Shown here piece by piece: positions 7,973-14,852 of a DNA stretch of 32,602 bases (the stretch's first letter is position 1; the number at the start of each line of letters is the position of its first letter). Under the pieces are notes generated by a model. It was not told the origin of the DNA. It was given only the letters and a program-made list of their open reading frames with translations, and searched no databases. The DNA is taken from the NCBI GenBank assembly GCA_023142215.1, contig JAGLJW010000016.1:1-32602 (forward strand), written 5' to 3'. Origin of the DNA: Candidatus Parcubacteria bacterium. GTDB lineage: Bacteria; Patescibacteriota; Patescibacteriia; Patescibacteriales; UBA12075. Both the position numbers and the translations under genes were made by a program.

Positions 7973-8362
7973 TTAAGGTAAATATTTTTTAAATTCTTCG
8001 TCCTTTTTTCTTTTTTCTCTAAGTTTTGGTATTTGTTTTGATTGTTTATAAATTAAAATTAACCAAAAAATCATACCTATCACCCATAATACAAACCAAA
8101 ATCTAGCTGAAAAAAATCTAATATTTTCATAAGTAAAAAACAACAACAGAAGTGAAATAACAAAATTTGTTACTGTGAAAAAATGCAATCTTCGCCAAAT
8201 TTTAGAATAAGATCCTTTTTTTATTTGACTTAAATAAATCGATAAAATAACAAAAATAGCTAAGATTAAAATGAAAAGAATAAAATATAATTGCATTCTT
8301 GGTTCTAGGCTACCTGGACGAAAATTTGTCCAATAATCTAATTTGAAAATATTTTTATACAT
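7973..8362 (-). CDS. Small three-helix membrane protein
   Basis: The 129-residue protein has hydrophobic helices at about residues 24-45, 61-78 and 85-105, and a strongly basic, charged C-terminus (LREKRKKDEEFKKYLP). I recognise no family. It directly precedes yraN with a 1-bp gap. A role in membrane biology is all that can be said. The start codon at 8362 has no Shine-Dalgarno sequence, as is usual in this window. Confidence 0.65.
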   Translation of the reverse strand: MYKNIFKLDYWTNFRPGSLEPRMQLYFILFILILAIFVILSIYLSQIKKGSYSKIWRRLHFFTVTNFVISLLLLFFTYENIRFFSARFWFVLWVIGMIFWLILIYKQSKQIPKLREKRKKDEEFKKYLP

Positions 8363-8466
8363 ACTGTTTAGTTAAATTTTATTTATTATTCTTTTAATAT
8401 CATAATAAATATTAAAAGTCAAAAAAAATAAGCTCTTCATGAATATAGCCCAAACATTTTTGTTTT

Positions 8467-9021
8467 TTATATTTTTATAAATACCAAACCATAGTGATAT
8501 TTACCAGCAAAAAATTCTTCTTCAAATTTTAAACCTAATTTTTTTGAACCTTTTATTAAATTATCTTTTTTTACTCGGAATTCTGAAGGCGGACCAAGAG
8601 GAGAAGCAATATTTTTCCACTCAACTATAATAATTTTACCTTGATTTTTAATCATTCTAGTTGATTCTCTGATAATTTCAGGTCTTTTGTGCGATTGATA
8701 AAGTGTATTTATTAAAAAAACTATATCCAAACTGCAAGTTTCAATTTTAGTAGCTCCAAAAATTTCAATATCACTCCAAATTGTTCTAACATTTCTAGTA
8801 TTCTCCACTCTAGCTCTTCGAGACACTGTTTCTAGGGCTGTTTTTAGAATGTCAACAGCATAAACCCTTCCTTTTGAACCAACTATCTCAGCAGCTGGAA
8901 AAACATATCTTCCTAAAGATCCACAACCTAGATCAGCCACCTTCATATTGGTTTCAATTTGAGCTTTATCTAAAATTAAATCAACATCCAATAAAGCTCT
9001 ACCTCCTGTTATATGATTCAT
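8467..9021 (-). CDS. Class I SAM-dependent methyltransferase
   Basis: The 184-residue protein shows the Rossmann methyltransferase motifs in order: motif I VADLGCGSLGRYV (residues 28-40), the acidic strand end VYAVDI (about 53-58), a motif II-like SDIEIFG, and motif III-like LDIVFLINTLYQSHKRPEII. A post-motif strand GKIIIVEWK follows. The N-terminal HITGGRALLDVDLIL resembles small UbiE/Methyltransf_31-type enzymes. The substrate is not predictable. Its ATG is 114 bp from the rnhB stop, so it could belong to the same minus-strand transcript or have its own promoter. Confidence 0.82.
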   Translation of the reverse strand: MNHITGGRALLDVDLILDKAQIETNMKVADLGCGSLGRYVFPAAEIVGSKGRVYAVDILKTALETVSRRARVENTRNVRTIWSDIEIFGATKIETCSLDIVFLINTLYQSHKRPEIIRESTRMIKNQGKIIIVEWKNIASPLGPPSEFRVKKDNLIKGSKKLGLKFEEEFFAGKYHYGLVFIKI

Positions 9022-9134
9022 AATATAAATATTATTAAGTAATTTTATATTTATATTATAGCCTATTTCATATCTTTTAACAATATTTTTATCAAATCAG
9101 TGTAGTTCTTAAAAAATATAATACAAATACAGGT

Positions 9135-9755
9135 TTATTGCAACATGCTTTTTACTGGTGAGAAACTTTTTCTATGTATAGGACATGGACCATATTCTTT
9201 TAGTGCAGCCATATGAATCTTAGTGCCATAACCCTTATGTTTATTAAATCCATATTTTGGATATTTATTATGATATTTAATTATTATTCTGTCACGTGTT
9301 ACTTTGGCAATTATTGAAGCAGCAGCTATTCCAAAAACCAAACTGTCACCACCAGGAATAATTCCTTGTTTTATTTTAATATTAGGAATTGCTATGTTGC
9401 CATCCACTAAAATAAAATCTGGTTTTTGTTTTAAATTATTAATCGCTAACTTCATAGCTAAAAGTGAAGCTTGTAAGATATTTATTTTATCAATTGTCCC
9501 ATGATCACAAATTCCAATTCCAATATCCATAGAACTTTCATGAATGAAATTAAATATTTTTTCACGTTTCTTTTCTGAAAGTTTTTTTGAGTCTTTAACT
9601 TCTTTTAAATCATCGCCTATTTTAAAATTATCATCAATTAAAACACAAGCAGCTACAACTGGGCCAGCCAATGGTCCTCTTCCTGCCTCATCTGTTGCAC
9701 CAACAAATTTATAACCTAAATTAAATATTTGTTTTTCTATTTTTAAATCATACAT
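9135..9755 (-). CDS. rnhB: Ribonuclease HII
   Basis: RNase HII cleaves the RNA strand of RNA-DNA hybrids and starts ribonucleotide excision repair. The 206-residue length is normal for the family. The four catalytic acids are visible: Asp22 and Glu23 in GATDEAGRGPLAGP, Asp118 in ILVDGN, and Asp155 in KVTRDR. DSKKLS (about 55-60) and YPKYGFNKHKGYGT complete the family signature. A basic C-terminus (HRKSFSPVK) is as expected. It heads a minus-strand series leading to the methyltransferase, a membrane protein and yraN. The repeat-rich 824-bp gap lies upstream. Confidence 0.95.
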   Translation of the reverse strand: MYDLKIEKQIFNLGYKFVGATDEAGRGPLAGPVVAACVLIDDNFKIGDDLKEVKDSKKLSEKKREKIFNFIHESSMDIGIGICDHGTIDKINILQASLLAMKLAINNLKQKPDFILVDGNIAIPNIKIKQGIIPGGDSLVFGIAAASIIAKVTRDRIIIKYHNKYPKYGFNKHKGYGTKIHMAALKEYGPCPIHRKSFSPVKSMLQ

Positions 9756-9889
9756 AATATAAATTTTAATAACTTTAGTATATCATAAACTATCCACAAT
9801 TGCTTATTTTACGTTTTTGCTAATATTTAACAAAATGAACAATTTAAGTCTCTAATTTTACACTTGTTAATAGTTTATTCACATTTTTC

Positions 9890-9923
9890 ATACTTATGTC
9901 CACGCTAACGTGGACATAAGTAT
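9890..9923. repeat. GTCCACG palindrome, copy A
   Basis: A perfect 15-bp stem (9890-9904 with 9909-9923) encloses the loop CTAA. The flank type is ACTTAT-GTCCACG. Confidence 0.9.
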
Positions 9924-9934
9924 ATTATTAAAAA

Positions 9935-9964
9935 AGATAAGTCCACGCTAACGTGGACTTATCT
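9935..9964. repeat. GTCCACG palindrome, copy B
   Basis: A perfect 13-bp stem (9935-9947 with 9952-9964) encloses the loop CTAA. The flank type is AGATAA-GTCCACG. On the minus strand it is followed by six T, so it could terminate transcription. Confidence 0.9.
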
Positions 9965-10107
9965 CTAATATTGTTAAAAATAAACGCGACTTATTAACAA
10001 TATAAATAATTAATATTTAGCTAATATTTAATAAATTAAAACTTTAAATATTCTTATCACCAACTTATCAACTTTTATACACCTGTTCACGCAATAATGT
10101 GCTCATA

Positions 10108-10143
10108 ATAAGATAAGTCCACGCTAACGTGGACTTATCTTAT
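10108..10143. repeat. GTCCACG palindrome, copy C
   Basis: A perfect 16-bp stem (10108-10123 with 10128-10143) encloses the loop CTAA. The flank type is AGATAA, extended by a copy-specific ATA/TAT. Confidence 0.9.
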
Positions 10144-10233
10144 AAATATTAAAATAATTTGGCCATATAACATTTAGTGTGCTATTTTTTTTATATCTAT
10201 TTATCTATAATAATCACAAAGTTTTTTTTCTTG

Positions 10234-10420
10234 CCATTCTCGTACCCGTCTACACGAATATAAACTCCAGCGGGAATCCATACCTGAACTGAATAGATAG
10301 GCGGGTTGGCAATACTGTCTTTTGTTATTATTAGATAAATTAATAGCAATTAAAAAAGGTTTTACTAAATTGAATTATCTCCTCTTTGTGGAAATGGATT
10401 CCCGCTTACGCGAGAATGAC
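10234..10420. repeat. Inverted pair of REP-like GC-rich units
   Basis: CCATTCTCG (10234-10242) plus AGCGGGAATCCAT (10269-10281) are matched in inverse orientation by ATGGATTCCCGCT (10394-10406) plus CGAGAATGA (10411-10419). The right unit also folds on itself (ATTCCCGC / GCGAGAAT, one mismatch). This resembles REP/BIME-type pairs. No transposase of the REP-associated family is present in the window. Confidence 0.6.
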
Positions 10421-10481
10421 AGGGAAAAAATAATGTTTAGTTGTAAAATCAATATTAATTTTTATCATTAAGTTATACACA

Positions 10482-10525
10482 GTAGCATACTTATGTCCAC
10501 GCTAACGTGGACATAAGTATGCTAC
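10482..10525. repeat. GTCCACG palindrome, copy D
   Basis: A perfect 20-bp stem (10482-10501 with 10506-10525) encloses the loop CTAA. Its arms include copy A's ATACTTAT flank plus a further GTAGC/GCTAC. It is the longest arm pair of the looped copies. Confidence 0.9.
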
Positions 10526-10565
10526 AAAAAAAGATAAGTCCACGTTAACGTGGACTTATCTTTTT
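10526..10565 (-). terminator. Palindrome copy E, intrinsic terminator of trxB
   Basis: A fully symmetric GTCCACGTTAACGTGGAC core lies in a 17-bp stem (10528-10544 with 10549-10565). On the minus strand it begins 14 bp past the trxB stop and ends in a run of seven T. A member of the repeat family has thus been recruited as a terminator. Confidence 0.8.
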
Positions 10566-10579
10566 ATTTTTATATTTTT

Positions 10580-11497
10580 TTATTCTTTATCTTTTAATTG
10601 TATATATTGATATGCTGCCAATGCTGCAATTGTAGCTTGACCAACTGCTGTTGTAATTTGCTTAAAAGGAACGTTGGTAACATCACCACATGCAAACATA
10701 CCTTTGGTTTTAGTTCTACATTTTTCATCCACTTTGATTTGCATTCTATTGTCTCTTTCTACAAAATTTTCAATTAAATCCGTATGAGCTATTCTGCCAA
10801 TTTCAACAAATACACCATCAACATCTAAAAACTTTTCTTTATGCTTTTCATTATTTATAATTTGAACTTTTTTAACATTTTTACTACCTATTATTTCTTT
10901 TATCTCAGTATTTAATAAAATATCAATATTTTCTCTGCTTTTTACTTCATCCACCAATACGTTAAACGCGGTAAGTTTTTCACTCCTATGTATCAAATAT
11001 ACCTTCTGACCGATTTTAGATAACAATTCTGCTGCATCAACCGCTGCATTACCTCCACCAACAACTGCAATTATTTTATTTTTATAAAATGGACCATCAC
11101 AATTAGCACAATATGAAACACCCTTTCCTGCAAACTCTTGTTCCCCCTTAATTGCCAATCTTCTTGGAGATAGTCCTATTGCTATTATAACAGTTTTTGT
11201 TTTAAAAACTTCTAATCCAGTTTTAATCTCAAAAGAATCATTTTCTAATTTTACTATTTCTTTTACTTCGCTATTTTTAATTTCTACACCAAGTGCTTTT
11301 ACTTGTTCTTGAAATTTCAAAACTAATTCATAACTATTGATAGACTTAAATCCTGGATAATTTTCTATTTCCGAAGCCATGGCTACTTGCCCTCCTGGTT
11401 CCTTTCCAATAATTAAGGCTTTCATTTCTCTTCTTGCTGCATAAATCCCCGCTGTATAGCCTGCAGGACCTGCACCAATGATAATTGTATCGTACAT
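10580..11497 (-). CDS. trxB: Thioredoxin-disulfide reductase
   Basis: This 305-residue flavoprotein uses NADPH to reduce thioredoxin. Visible are the FAD-binding GAGPAGYTAGIYAAR (residues 8-22), the redox CANC (Cys130-Cys133, in SYCANCDGPF), the NADPH-binding GGGNAAVDAA (147-156) and the second FAD motif GMFACGDV with Q-I-T-T-A-V-GQ near the C-terminus. Length and order are those of bacterial low-molecular-weight TrxB. It could feed electrons to the thioredoxin/DsbD-like membrane protein at 4069-5205 (inference). It ends in the palindromic terminator, and another hairpin repeat lies just upstream of its start. No Shine-Dalgarno sequence is seen. Confidence 0.96.
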   Translation of the reverse strand: MYDTIIIGAGPAGYTAGIYAARREMKALIIGKEPGGQVAMASEIENYPGFKSINSYELVLKFQEQVKALGVEIKNSEVKEIVKLENDSFEIKTGLEVFKTKTVIIAIGLSPRRLAIKGEQEFAGKGVSYCANCDGPFYKNKIIAVVGGGNAAVDAAELLSKIGQKVYLIHRSEKLTAFNVLVDEVKSRENIDILLNTEIKEIIGSKNVKKVQIINNEKHKEKFLDVDGVFVEIGRIAHTDLIENFVERDNRMQIKVDEKCRTKTKGMFACGDVTNVPFKQITTAVGQATIAALAAYQYIQLKDKE

Positions 11498-11505
11498 AAT
11501 TTTAT

Positions 11506-11613
11506 GAAACTGTCATTAAATATCAGTTTAGACATAAATTTTCAGATTTTGAAGAAATTTACCAAAATATGAAAATTTAGAGCAAATTGGTATTTAGCGA
11601 TAGTCTCTTATAT
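11506..11613. repeat. Imperfect long hairpin repeat upstream of trxB
   Basis: The outer arms 11506-11525 and 11588-11607 pair at 15 of 20 positions. An inner inverted repeat (TAAATTTTCA with TGAAAATTTA) nests inside. CATAAATTTTCAGATTT at 11533-11549 is identical to the loop of the hairpin at 3987-4059, and the right end resembles window positions 10-30. It is probably a small dispersed non-autonomous element. Confidence 0.55.
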
Positions 11614-11685
11614 CAATTAATTTTAATAATCTTAAATATATAAAAACTATATAATATGCTTAAAATCAATGTTCTTTATGGAACG

Positions 11686-11762
11686 TGGTGGACTATAAGG
11701 GATTTGAACCCTTGACCTCTTGCATGCCATGCAAGCACTCTAACCAGCTGAGCTAATAGCCC
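11686..11762 (-). tRNA. tRNA-Ala, anticodon GGC
   Basis: On the minus strand the acceptor stem GGGCTAT pairs with ATAGTCC and contains the G3-U70 pair that identifies alanine tRNA. The D-arm AGCTCAGCTGG, the anticodon stem-loop CTTGC-ATGGCAT-GCAAG (anticodon GGC) and the T-arm with GGTTCAAATCC are all present. A73 is followed by an encoded CCA, unlike the other two tRNA genes here. It lies between trxB and the tRNA-Arg gene on the same strand. Confidence 0.96.
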
Positions 11763-11843
11763 TTATGTATAACCGTTCCATATGGAACACAGAAATAAAA
11801 AAATAGTTTGCATTTCAAAAACTTGCCAAATTTCAATATTTAA

Positions 11844-11866
11844 GTCCACGTTAGCGTGGACATAAG
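11844..11866. repeat. GTCCACG palindrome, copy F
   Basis: The core GTCCACG-TTAG-CGTGGAC (11844-11861) has a 7-bp stem and is in the opposite orientation to copies A-D. The left flank is the TAA type and the right flank the ATAAGT type, so the arms do not match beyond the core. It looks like a hybrid of the two flank types. Confidence 0.85.
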
Positions 11867-11890
11867 TTACCACTTTTGCTAATATTAAGC

Positions 11891-11932
11891 TTTTTGAGAT
11901 AAGTCCACGCTAGCGTGGACTTATCTCAAAAA
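11891..11932. repeat. GTCCACG palindrome, copy G
   Basis: A perfect 42-nt palindrome with no loop asymmetry (core GTCCACGCTAGCGTGGAC, 21-bp arms ending in TTTTTGAG/CTCAAAAA). It lies between the two tRNA genes, 53 bp downstream of tRNA-Arg. It lacks a following U-tract on either strand outside its own arms. Confidence 0.9.
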
Positions 11933-11984
11933 ACACAATTAATTTTCATTTTTAAAATACAATTTTGGCAACAATTTTTTTATG

Positions 11985-12056
11985 TGTTCCTGGGTGGAAT
12001 TGAACCACCATCTAAAACTTAGGAGGTTTTTGTTTTATCCATTAAACTACAGGAAC
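11985..12056 (-). tRNA. tRNA-Arg, anticodon CCU
   Basis: On the minus strand the acceptor stem GTTCCTG pairs perfectly with CAGGAAC. The anticodon stem-loop is AAAAC-CTCCTAA-GTTTT, giving CCU, which reads AGG arginine codons. The T-arm is GGTGG-TTCAATT-CCACC. A73 is followed by CAT, so CCA is not encoded and must be added after transcription. It is the first gene of the tRNA-Arg, tRNA-Ala, trxB series. Confidence 0.93.
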
Positions 12057-12195
12057 CTTAATTCTTATAATATATTACTTTTGTTTTTCTGACAAGAAAA
12101 ATATAAAGTATAAAATATTTAAAAACTTGAATAAATTAAGTATATATACTATTCTTAAGTTACTATATATAAATTATTATAAATAAAAAAACAAT

Positions 12196-12573
12196 ATGTT
12201 TAATAAAAATGTAAAAGAGGTTACACAAAATGAAGCAGAAACAATTATTGGGCCATCAATCAAGGTTAAAGGAAATTTTCATGGTGAGGGAAGTATGATT
12301 ATTGAAGGTCAAGTTGAAGGAAGTATAAAAACAAAAAATTATCTTTTGGCTGGATCTAGATCGCAAATTACCGCAAACATCTCTGCAAAAAATGCAAAAA
12401 TTAGTGGGAAAATCAAAGGAAATATTACTATAAATGACTATCTTGAAATTTCTTCTTCTGCTGTTATTAATGGTGATATTAGTACAACTCAAATTTCAAT
12501 AGAAAAAGGAGCACAAATTAATGGAAATATTAATACAACAAAAAATGAAATTGTTGACTCTAAAATAAAATAA
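12196..12573 (+). CDS. Bactofilin-family cytoskeletal protein
   Basis: Bactofilins form polymerising beta-helical filaments that scaffold cell-envelope enzymes. The 125-residue protein has the short N-terminal tail, then GPSIKVKGNFHGEGSMIIEG and the repeated GxI/GxV beta-helix turns (VEGSIKTK, ISGKIKGNITI, INGDIS, INGNIN) from about residues 18 to 118. Length matches the family. It overlaps the next start codon in a TAATG junction, so the two genes are translationally coupled. The pair is on the plus strand, opposite to the flanking trxB and yidC blocks. No Shine-Dalgarno sequence precedes the ATG. Confidence 0.9.
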   Translation: MFNKNVKEVTQNEAETIIGPSIKVKGNFHGEGSMIIEGQVEGSIKTKNYLLAGSRSQITANISAKNAKISGKIKGNITINDYLEISSSAVINGDISTTQISIEKGAQINGNINTTKNEIVDSKIK

Positions 12574-13343
12574 TGCATATTTATTTATATGATTCATTTT
12601 TGAATCAAAAAAAATATAATAAAGTAATCTCCAAAATAGAAACAAGAATCACCGATTTAGATCTTAATGGAAAAATCGTTCGAATGAACACAACAAATTC
12701 CATTTATAATATTGTTAATACTGAAATAAACAATGGCTCTAAAACTATTGTTTGTGTTGGGAATAACTATACCTTAAACCAAACCATAAATTCCATTGCT
12801 AAGCTCTCAATTAAAAATCCTTTACTAAATATAGCAATTGGCTTTATCCCCGTTGGAAAAACTGATAATTCCATTGCTAATTATCTAGGAATCAAATATA
12901 ACGAAAATGCCTGTAACGCTATTTCAGCCCGTAGAATAAAACGAATTTGTCTTGGAATAATTAACGATAAAGAATACTTCTTTAACGAAGCTACAATAAA
13001 ATCGCAAGACACAATTGTTGAAATAAATGAAAACTACACATTAGAAACAATAAATAATAGTGTTTTTAGAATTATTAATTTACCCATCAAGAATATATCA
13101 AACAAGACTAAACTGAAAAATAATAAATTAAAATTATTTATTGAACAGAAAAATTCAACTTTGGGTTTTAATAAACCAACACATAAGAACTTATTTTATT
13201 GTGATAAAATAAGAATTATTAATAAGAATCAACCTATATTTGTTGATGATTGTGTAGAAACTAAAACACCAGCTGATATAAAAATATCAAAAGAAATAAT
13301 TAAATTAATTATTGGAAAAAATTTAAATTGGGATTATCACTAA
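12573..13343 (+). CDS. Diacylglycerol-kinase-like protein with degenerate nucleotide motif
   Basis: The 256-residue protein resembles the DAGK catalytic fold (YegS/DgkB type), which phosphorylates lipids with ATP. IVCVGNNYTLNQTINSI (residues 59-75) occupies the place of the usual GGDGTxNE-V motif, and IPVGKTDNSIANYLGI (92-107) matches the downstream PxGTxNDxA motif. The glycines and the key Asp of GGDGT are replaced by GNN, so kinase activity may be lost or altered. The family assignment rests mainly on the second motif and spacing. It starts inside the stop of the bactofilin gene (TAATG), suggesting a joint role at the cell envelope. Confidence 0.6.
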   Translation: MHIYLYDSFLNQKKYNKVISKIETRITDLDLNGKIVRMNTTNSIYNIVNTEINNGSKTIVCVGNNYTLNQTINSIAKLSIKNPLLNIAIGFIPVGKTDNSIANYLGIKYNENACNAISARRIKRICLGIINDKEYFFNEATIKSQDTIVEINENYTLETINNSVFRIINLPIKNISNKTKLKNNKLKLFIEQKNSTLGFNKPTHKNLFYCDKIRIINKNQPIFVDDCVETKTPADIKISKEIIKLIIGKNLNWDYH

Positions 13344-13351
13344 ATAGTAAT

Positions 13352-14092
13352 TTATTTAATTACTTCCCCTTCAATAATTTCGTCTTTTTTCTTGTCTTTA
13401 TTAAAAATTAAGATTTGTTGAAGAATGGTTAATAGTGTTGTTACTAACCAATATAATGCCAGACCACCAGAGAACATTAAACTAAACCAAACAGTCATTA
13501 TTGGCATAAAGTATTGCATTTGTTTATTCATAATAGCTGTCATATCTTCATCCTTGGAGCCTGGAGTTTTAATTTCAGGTTTTTTTGTCGACATCATTCT
13601 AACTTGATAAAATTGAGCAAGTCCTGCCGCTAAAGCTAAAACCCATACTCTTGTTTGAGATAAATCCAAAAGTCCTAAAAAAGTATGATTAATTACTTCG
13701 GGTTTATCAACAAAGGAATAAAGTAAAGTTAATGTTTGATCTGTTAGTCCATCTCTAAAAACTCTAAAAACTGCAAACAAGAATGGCAGTTGAATTAAGA
13801 GTGGCATACAAGAAGATAGGGGGTTAACTTTATTGTCTTTATAAAGTTTCATCATTGCGATACCCATTTGCTCTTTTTTGTCTTTATATTCTTTTTTTAT
13901 TTTTTCAATTTTTGGTTGTAGCTCTTGTAATGCTTTTTGTGATTCAATAGCTTTTCTGGAAATAGGAAATAATATTATTTTTATTATTATTGTTAAAACA
14001 ATAATCGTAATACCCATGTCTTGACCTGGGATAATATTATAAATAAAAACTAGTAAATTTAAAATTGGTTGGTAAAATAATGTTTCAAACAT
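13352..14092 (-). CDS. yidC: YidC/Oxa1-family membrane protein insertase
   Basis: This 246-residue protein is a short YidC/Oxa1-type insertase that helps integral proteins enter the membrane, alone or with SecYEG. It lacks the large periplasmic P1 domain of Proteobacteria, as in Gram-positives and Patescibacteria. Helices lie at about residues 6-25, 27-45, 105-120 (LLIQLPFLFAVFRVF), 150-165 and 205-228. The cytoplasmic coiled loop (about 46-90) begins with the conserved arginine region ISRKAIESQKALQELQP. The C-terminus is short and charged. It belongs to the rpmH-rnpA-yidD-yidC block beside the origin and converges on the DAGK-like gene, 8 bp stop to stop. Confidence 0.94.
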   Translation of the reverse strand: MFETLFYQPILNLLVFIYNIIPGQDMGITIIVLTIIIKIILFPISRKAIESQKALQELQPKIEKIKKEYKDKKEQMGIAMMKLYKDNKVNPLSSCMPLLIQLPFLFAVFRVFRDGLTDQTLTLLYSFVDKPEVINHTFLGLLDLSQTRVWVLALAAGLAQFYQVRMMSTKKPEIKTPGSKDEDMTAIMNKQMQYFMPIMTVWFSLMFSGGLALYWLVTTLLTILQQILIFNKDKKKDEIIEGEVIK

Positions 14093-14123
14093 AGAATAAA
14101 TAAATTTAGAATTTAGAATTATG

Positions 14124-14150
14124 ATTCGCTCCGCCAGCTGGCGAATGGCG
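14124..14150. repeat. GC-rich REP-like palindrome between yidD and yidC
   Basis: CGCCAGCTGGCG (14132-14143) is a perfect 12-bp palindrome, and ATTCGC / GCGAAT (14124-14129 with 14141-14146) gives an alternative pairing. It is a GC-rich island in AT-rich DNA within the yidD-yidC intergenic region. Confidence 0.5.
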
Positions 14151-14174
14151 AAATGAATTTTTGATTAGTTTTAT

Positions 14175-14429
14175 TTAATCAACAGGATCATATCCGCCCT
14201 TACTCCAAGGATTGCATCGTAGCACTCTCCATATACTTTTTAATCCACCTTTGACAAATCCATATTTTTCAATTGCACTAATTGCATAATTTGAACAAGT
14301 TGGATAATATTTACAATATCCATTTGGATATAAAAATTTAAAAAATCCATGATCAAAGGATATGGTTTTTTGGTAAAACTTTAAAATTCTTATTAAAATA
14401 TATTTTGGTAAAAATTTTAAATAAAACAT
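14175..14429 (-). CDS. yidD: YidD membrane protein insertion efficiency factor
   Basis: YidD is a small amphipathic inner-membrane-associated protein that assists YidC-dependent insertion. This 84-residue protein has the family core: ILKFYQKTIS, then GYCKYYPTCSNYAISAIEKYG (Cys-containing, about residues 38-58), GGLKSIWRVLRCNPWSKGGYDPV at the C-terminus. The length is typical. It sits between rnpA and yidC, its usual neighbours across bacteria. Translation starts at 14429 with no visible Shine-Dalgarno sequence. Confidence 0.95.
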   Translation of the reverse strand: MFYLKFLPKYILIRILKFYQKTISFDHGFFKFLYPNGYCKYYPTCSNYAISAIEKYGFVKGGLKSIWRVLRCNPWSKGGYDPVD

Positions 14430-14491
14430 TATTTTTATTATACAATAAAATTTATTTTAATGGTAGTAATTATTAAAAAAATAATATTTTT

Positions 14492-14830
14492 TTAATACAT
14501 TTTTAATATTTTTAATATTTTAACGATTGTTTGTTTGATAAATTTATAATCTTTATCAGCTATCATTGGTGATGGAATAACAATTATATCAAATCCTGAT
14601 TTTAATATTTGTTCTTCATTAAATAATATTGCTTTAATTCGTCTTTTAATCTTATTTCTTTCAGTGGCTAATTTATTAACTTTTTTGCCTAAAATTACAC
14701 CAAAACGATTATAATTAAGATTATTTTTAATAATTTTAATTCCTAAAATTTTATCATAATTTGATTTTCCTTTTTTAAAAACAAAATCAAATTCTTTTTT
14801 GTTTTTTAAAATATTCTTTTTTTTTAACAT
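14492..14830 (-). CDS. rnpA: Ribonuclease P protein component
   Basis: RnpA is the protein subunit of RNase P, which matures tRNA 5' ends. The 112-residue length is normal. The signature lies at FGVILGKKVNKLATERNKIKRR (about residues 43-64), with the RNR-like basic helix RNKIKRRIKAIL. The N-terminal KNKKEFDFVFKKGKS is typical as well, and the protein is rich in lysine. The gene follows rpmH on the minus strand, its usual neighbour. A hairpin with a U-tract (14853-14892) separates the two, so rnpA may be expressed by read-through or from its own promoter. Confidence 0.93.
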   Translation of the reverse strand: MLKKKNILKNKKEFDFVFKKGKSNYDKILGIKIIKNNLNYNRFGVILGKKVNKLATERNKIKRRIKAILFNEEQILKSGFDIIVIPSPMIADKDYKFIKQTIVKILKILKMY

Positions 14831-14852
14831 AAAAAGCTATTATTTAAAATGT

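Larger units (their letters stand above)
9790..10481. promoter_or_regulatory. Cluster of DnaA-box-like sites
   Basis: TTATTCACA (9875-9883) and TTATACACA (10473-10481) match the general DnaA box TTATNCACA exactly. CTATCCACA (9790-9798) and TTATACACC (10075-10083) each have one mismatch. No exact match occurs in the rpmH-dnaA gap. The sites may titrate DnaA or belong to a bipartite origin; binding is inferred from sequence only. Confidence 0.45.
9756..10579. other. 824-bp noncoding gap with palindromes, DnaA-box-like and TTAACAA sites
   Basis: No credible gene lies here. The gap holds five copies of the GTCCACG palindrome family, two exact TTATNCACA sites and two one-mismatch sites, four TTAACAA/TTGTTAA heptamers (9827, 9864, 9971 and 9994) and an inverted pair of REP-like GC-rich units (10234-10281 and 10394-10420). 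The terminator of trxB is its right edge. Confidence 0.7.

Noticed and set aside
9890..11932. Repeated GTCCACG units as a CRISPR array
   Set aside because: Spacing is irregular, with genes in between, each unit is itself a palindrome, and no cas genes are present.
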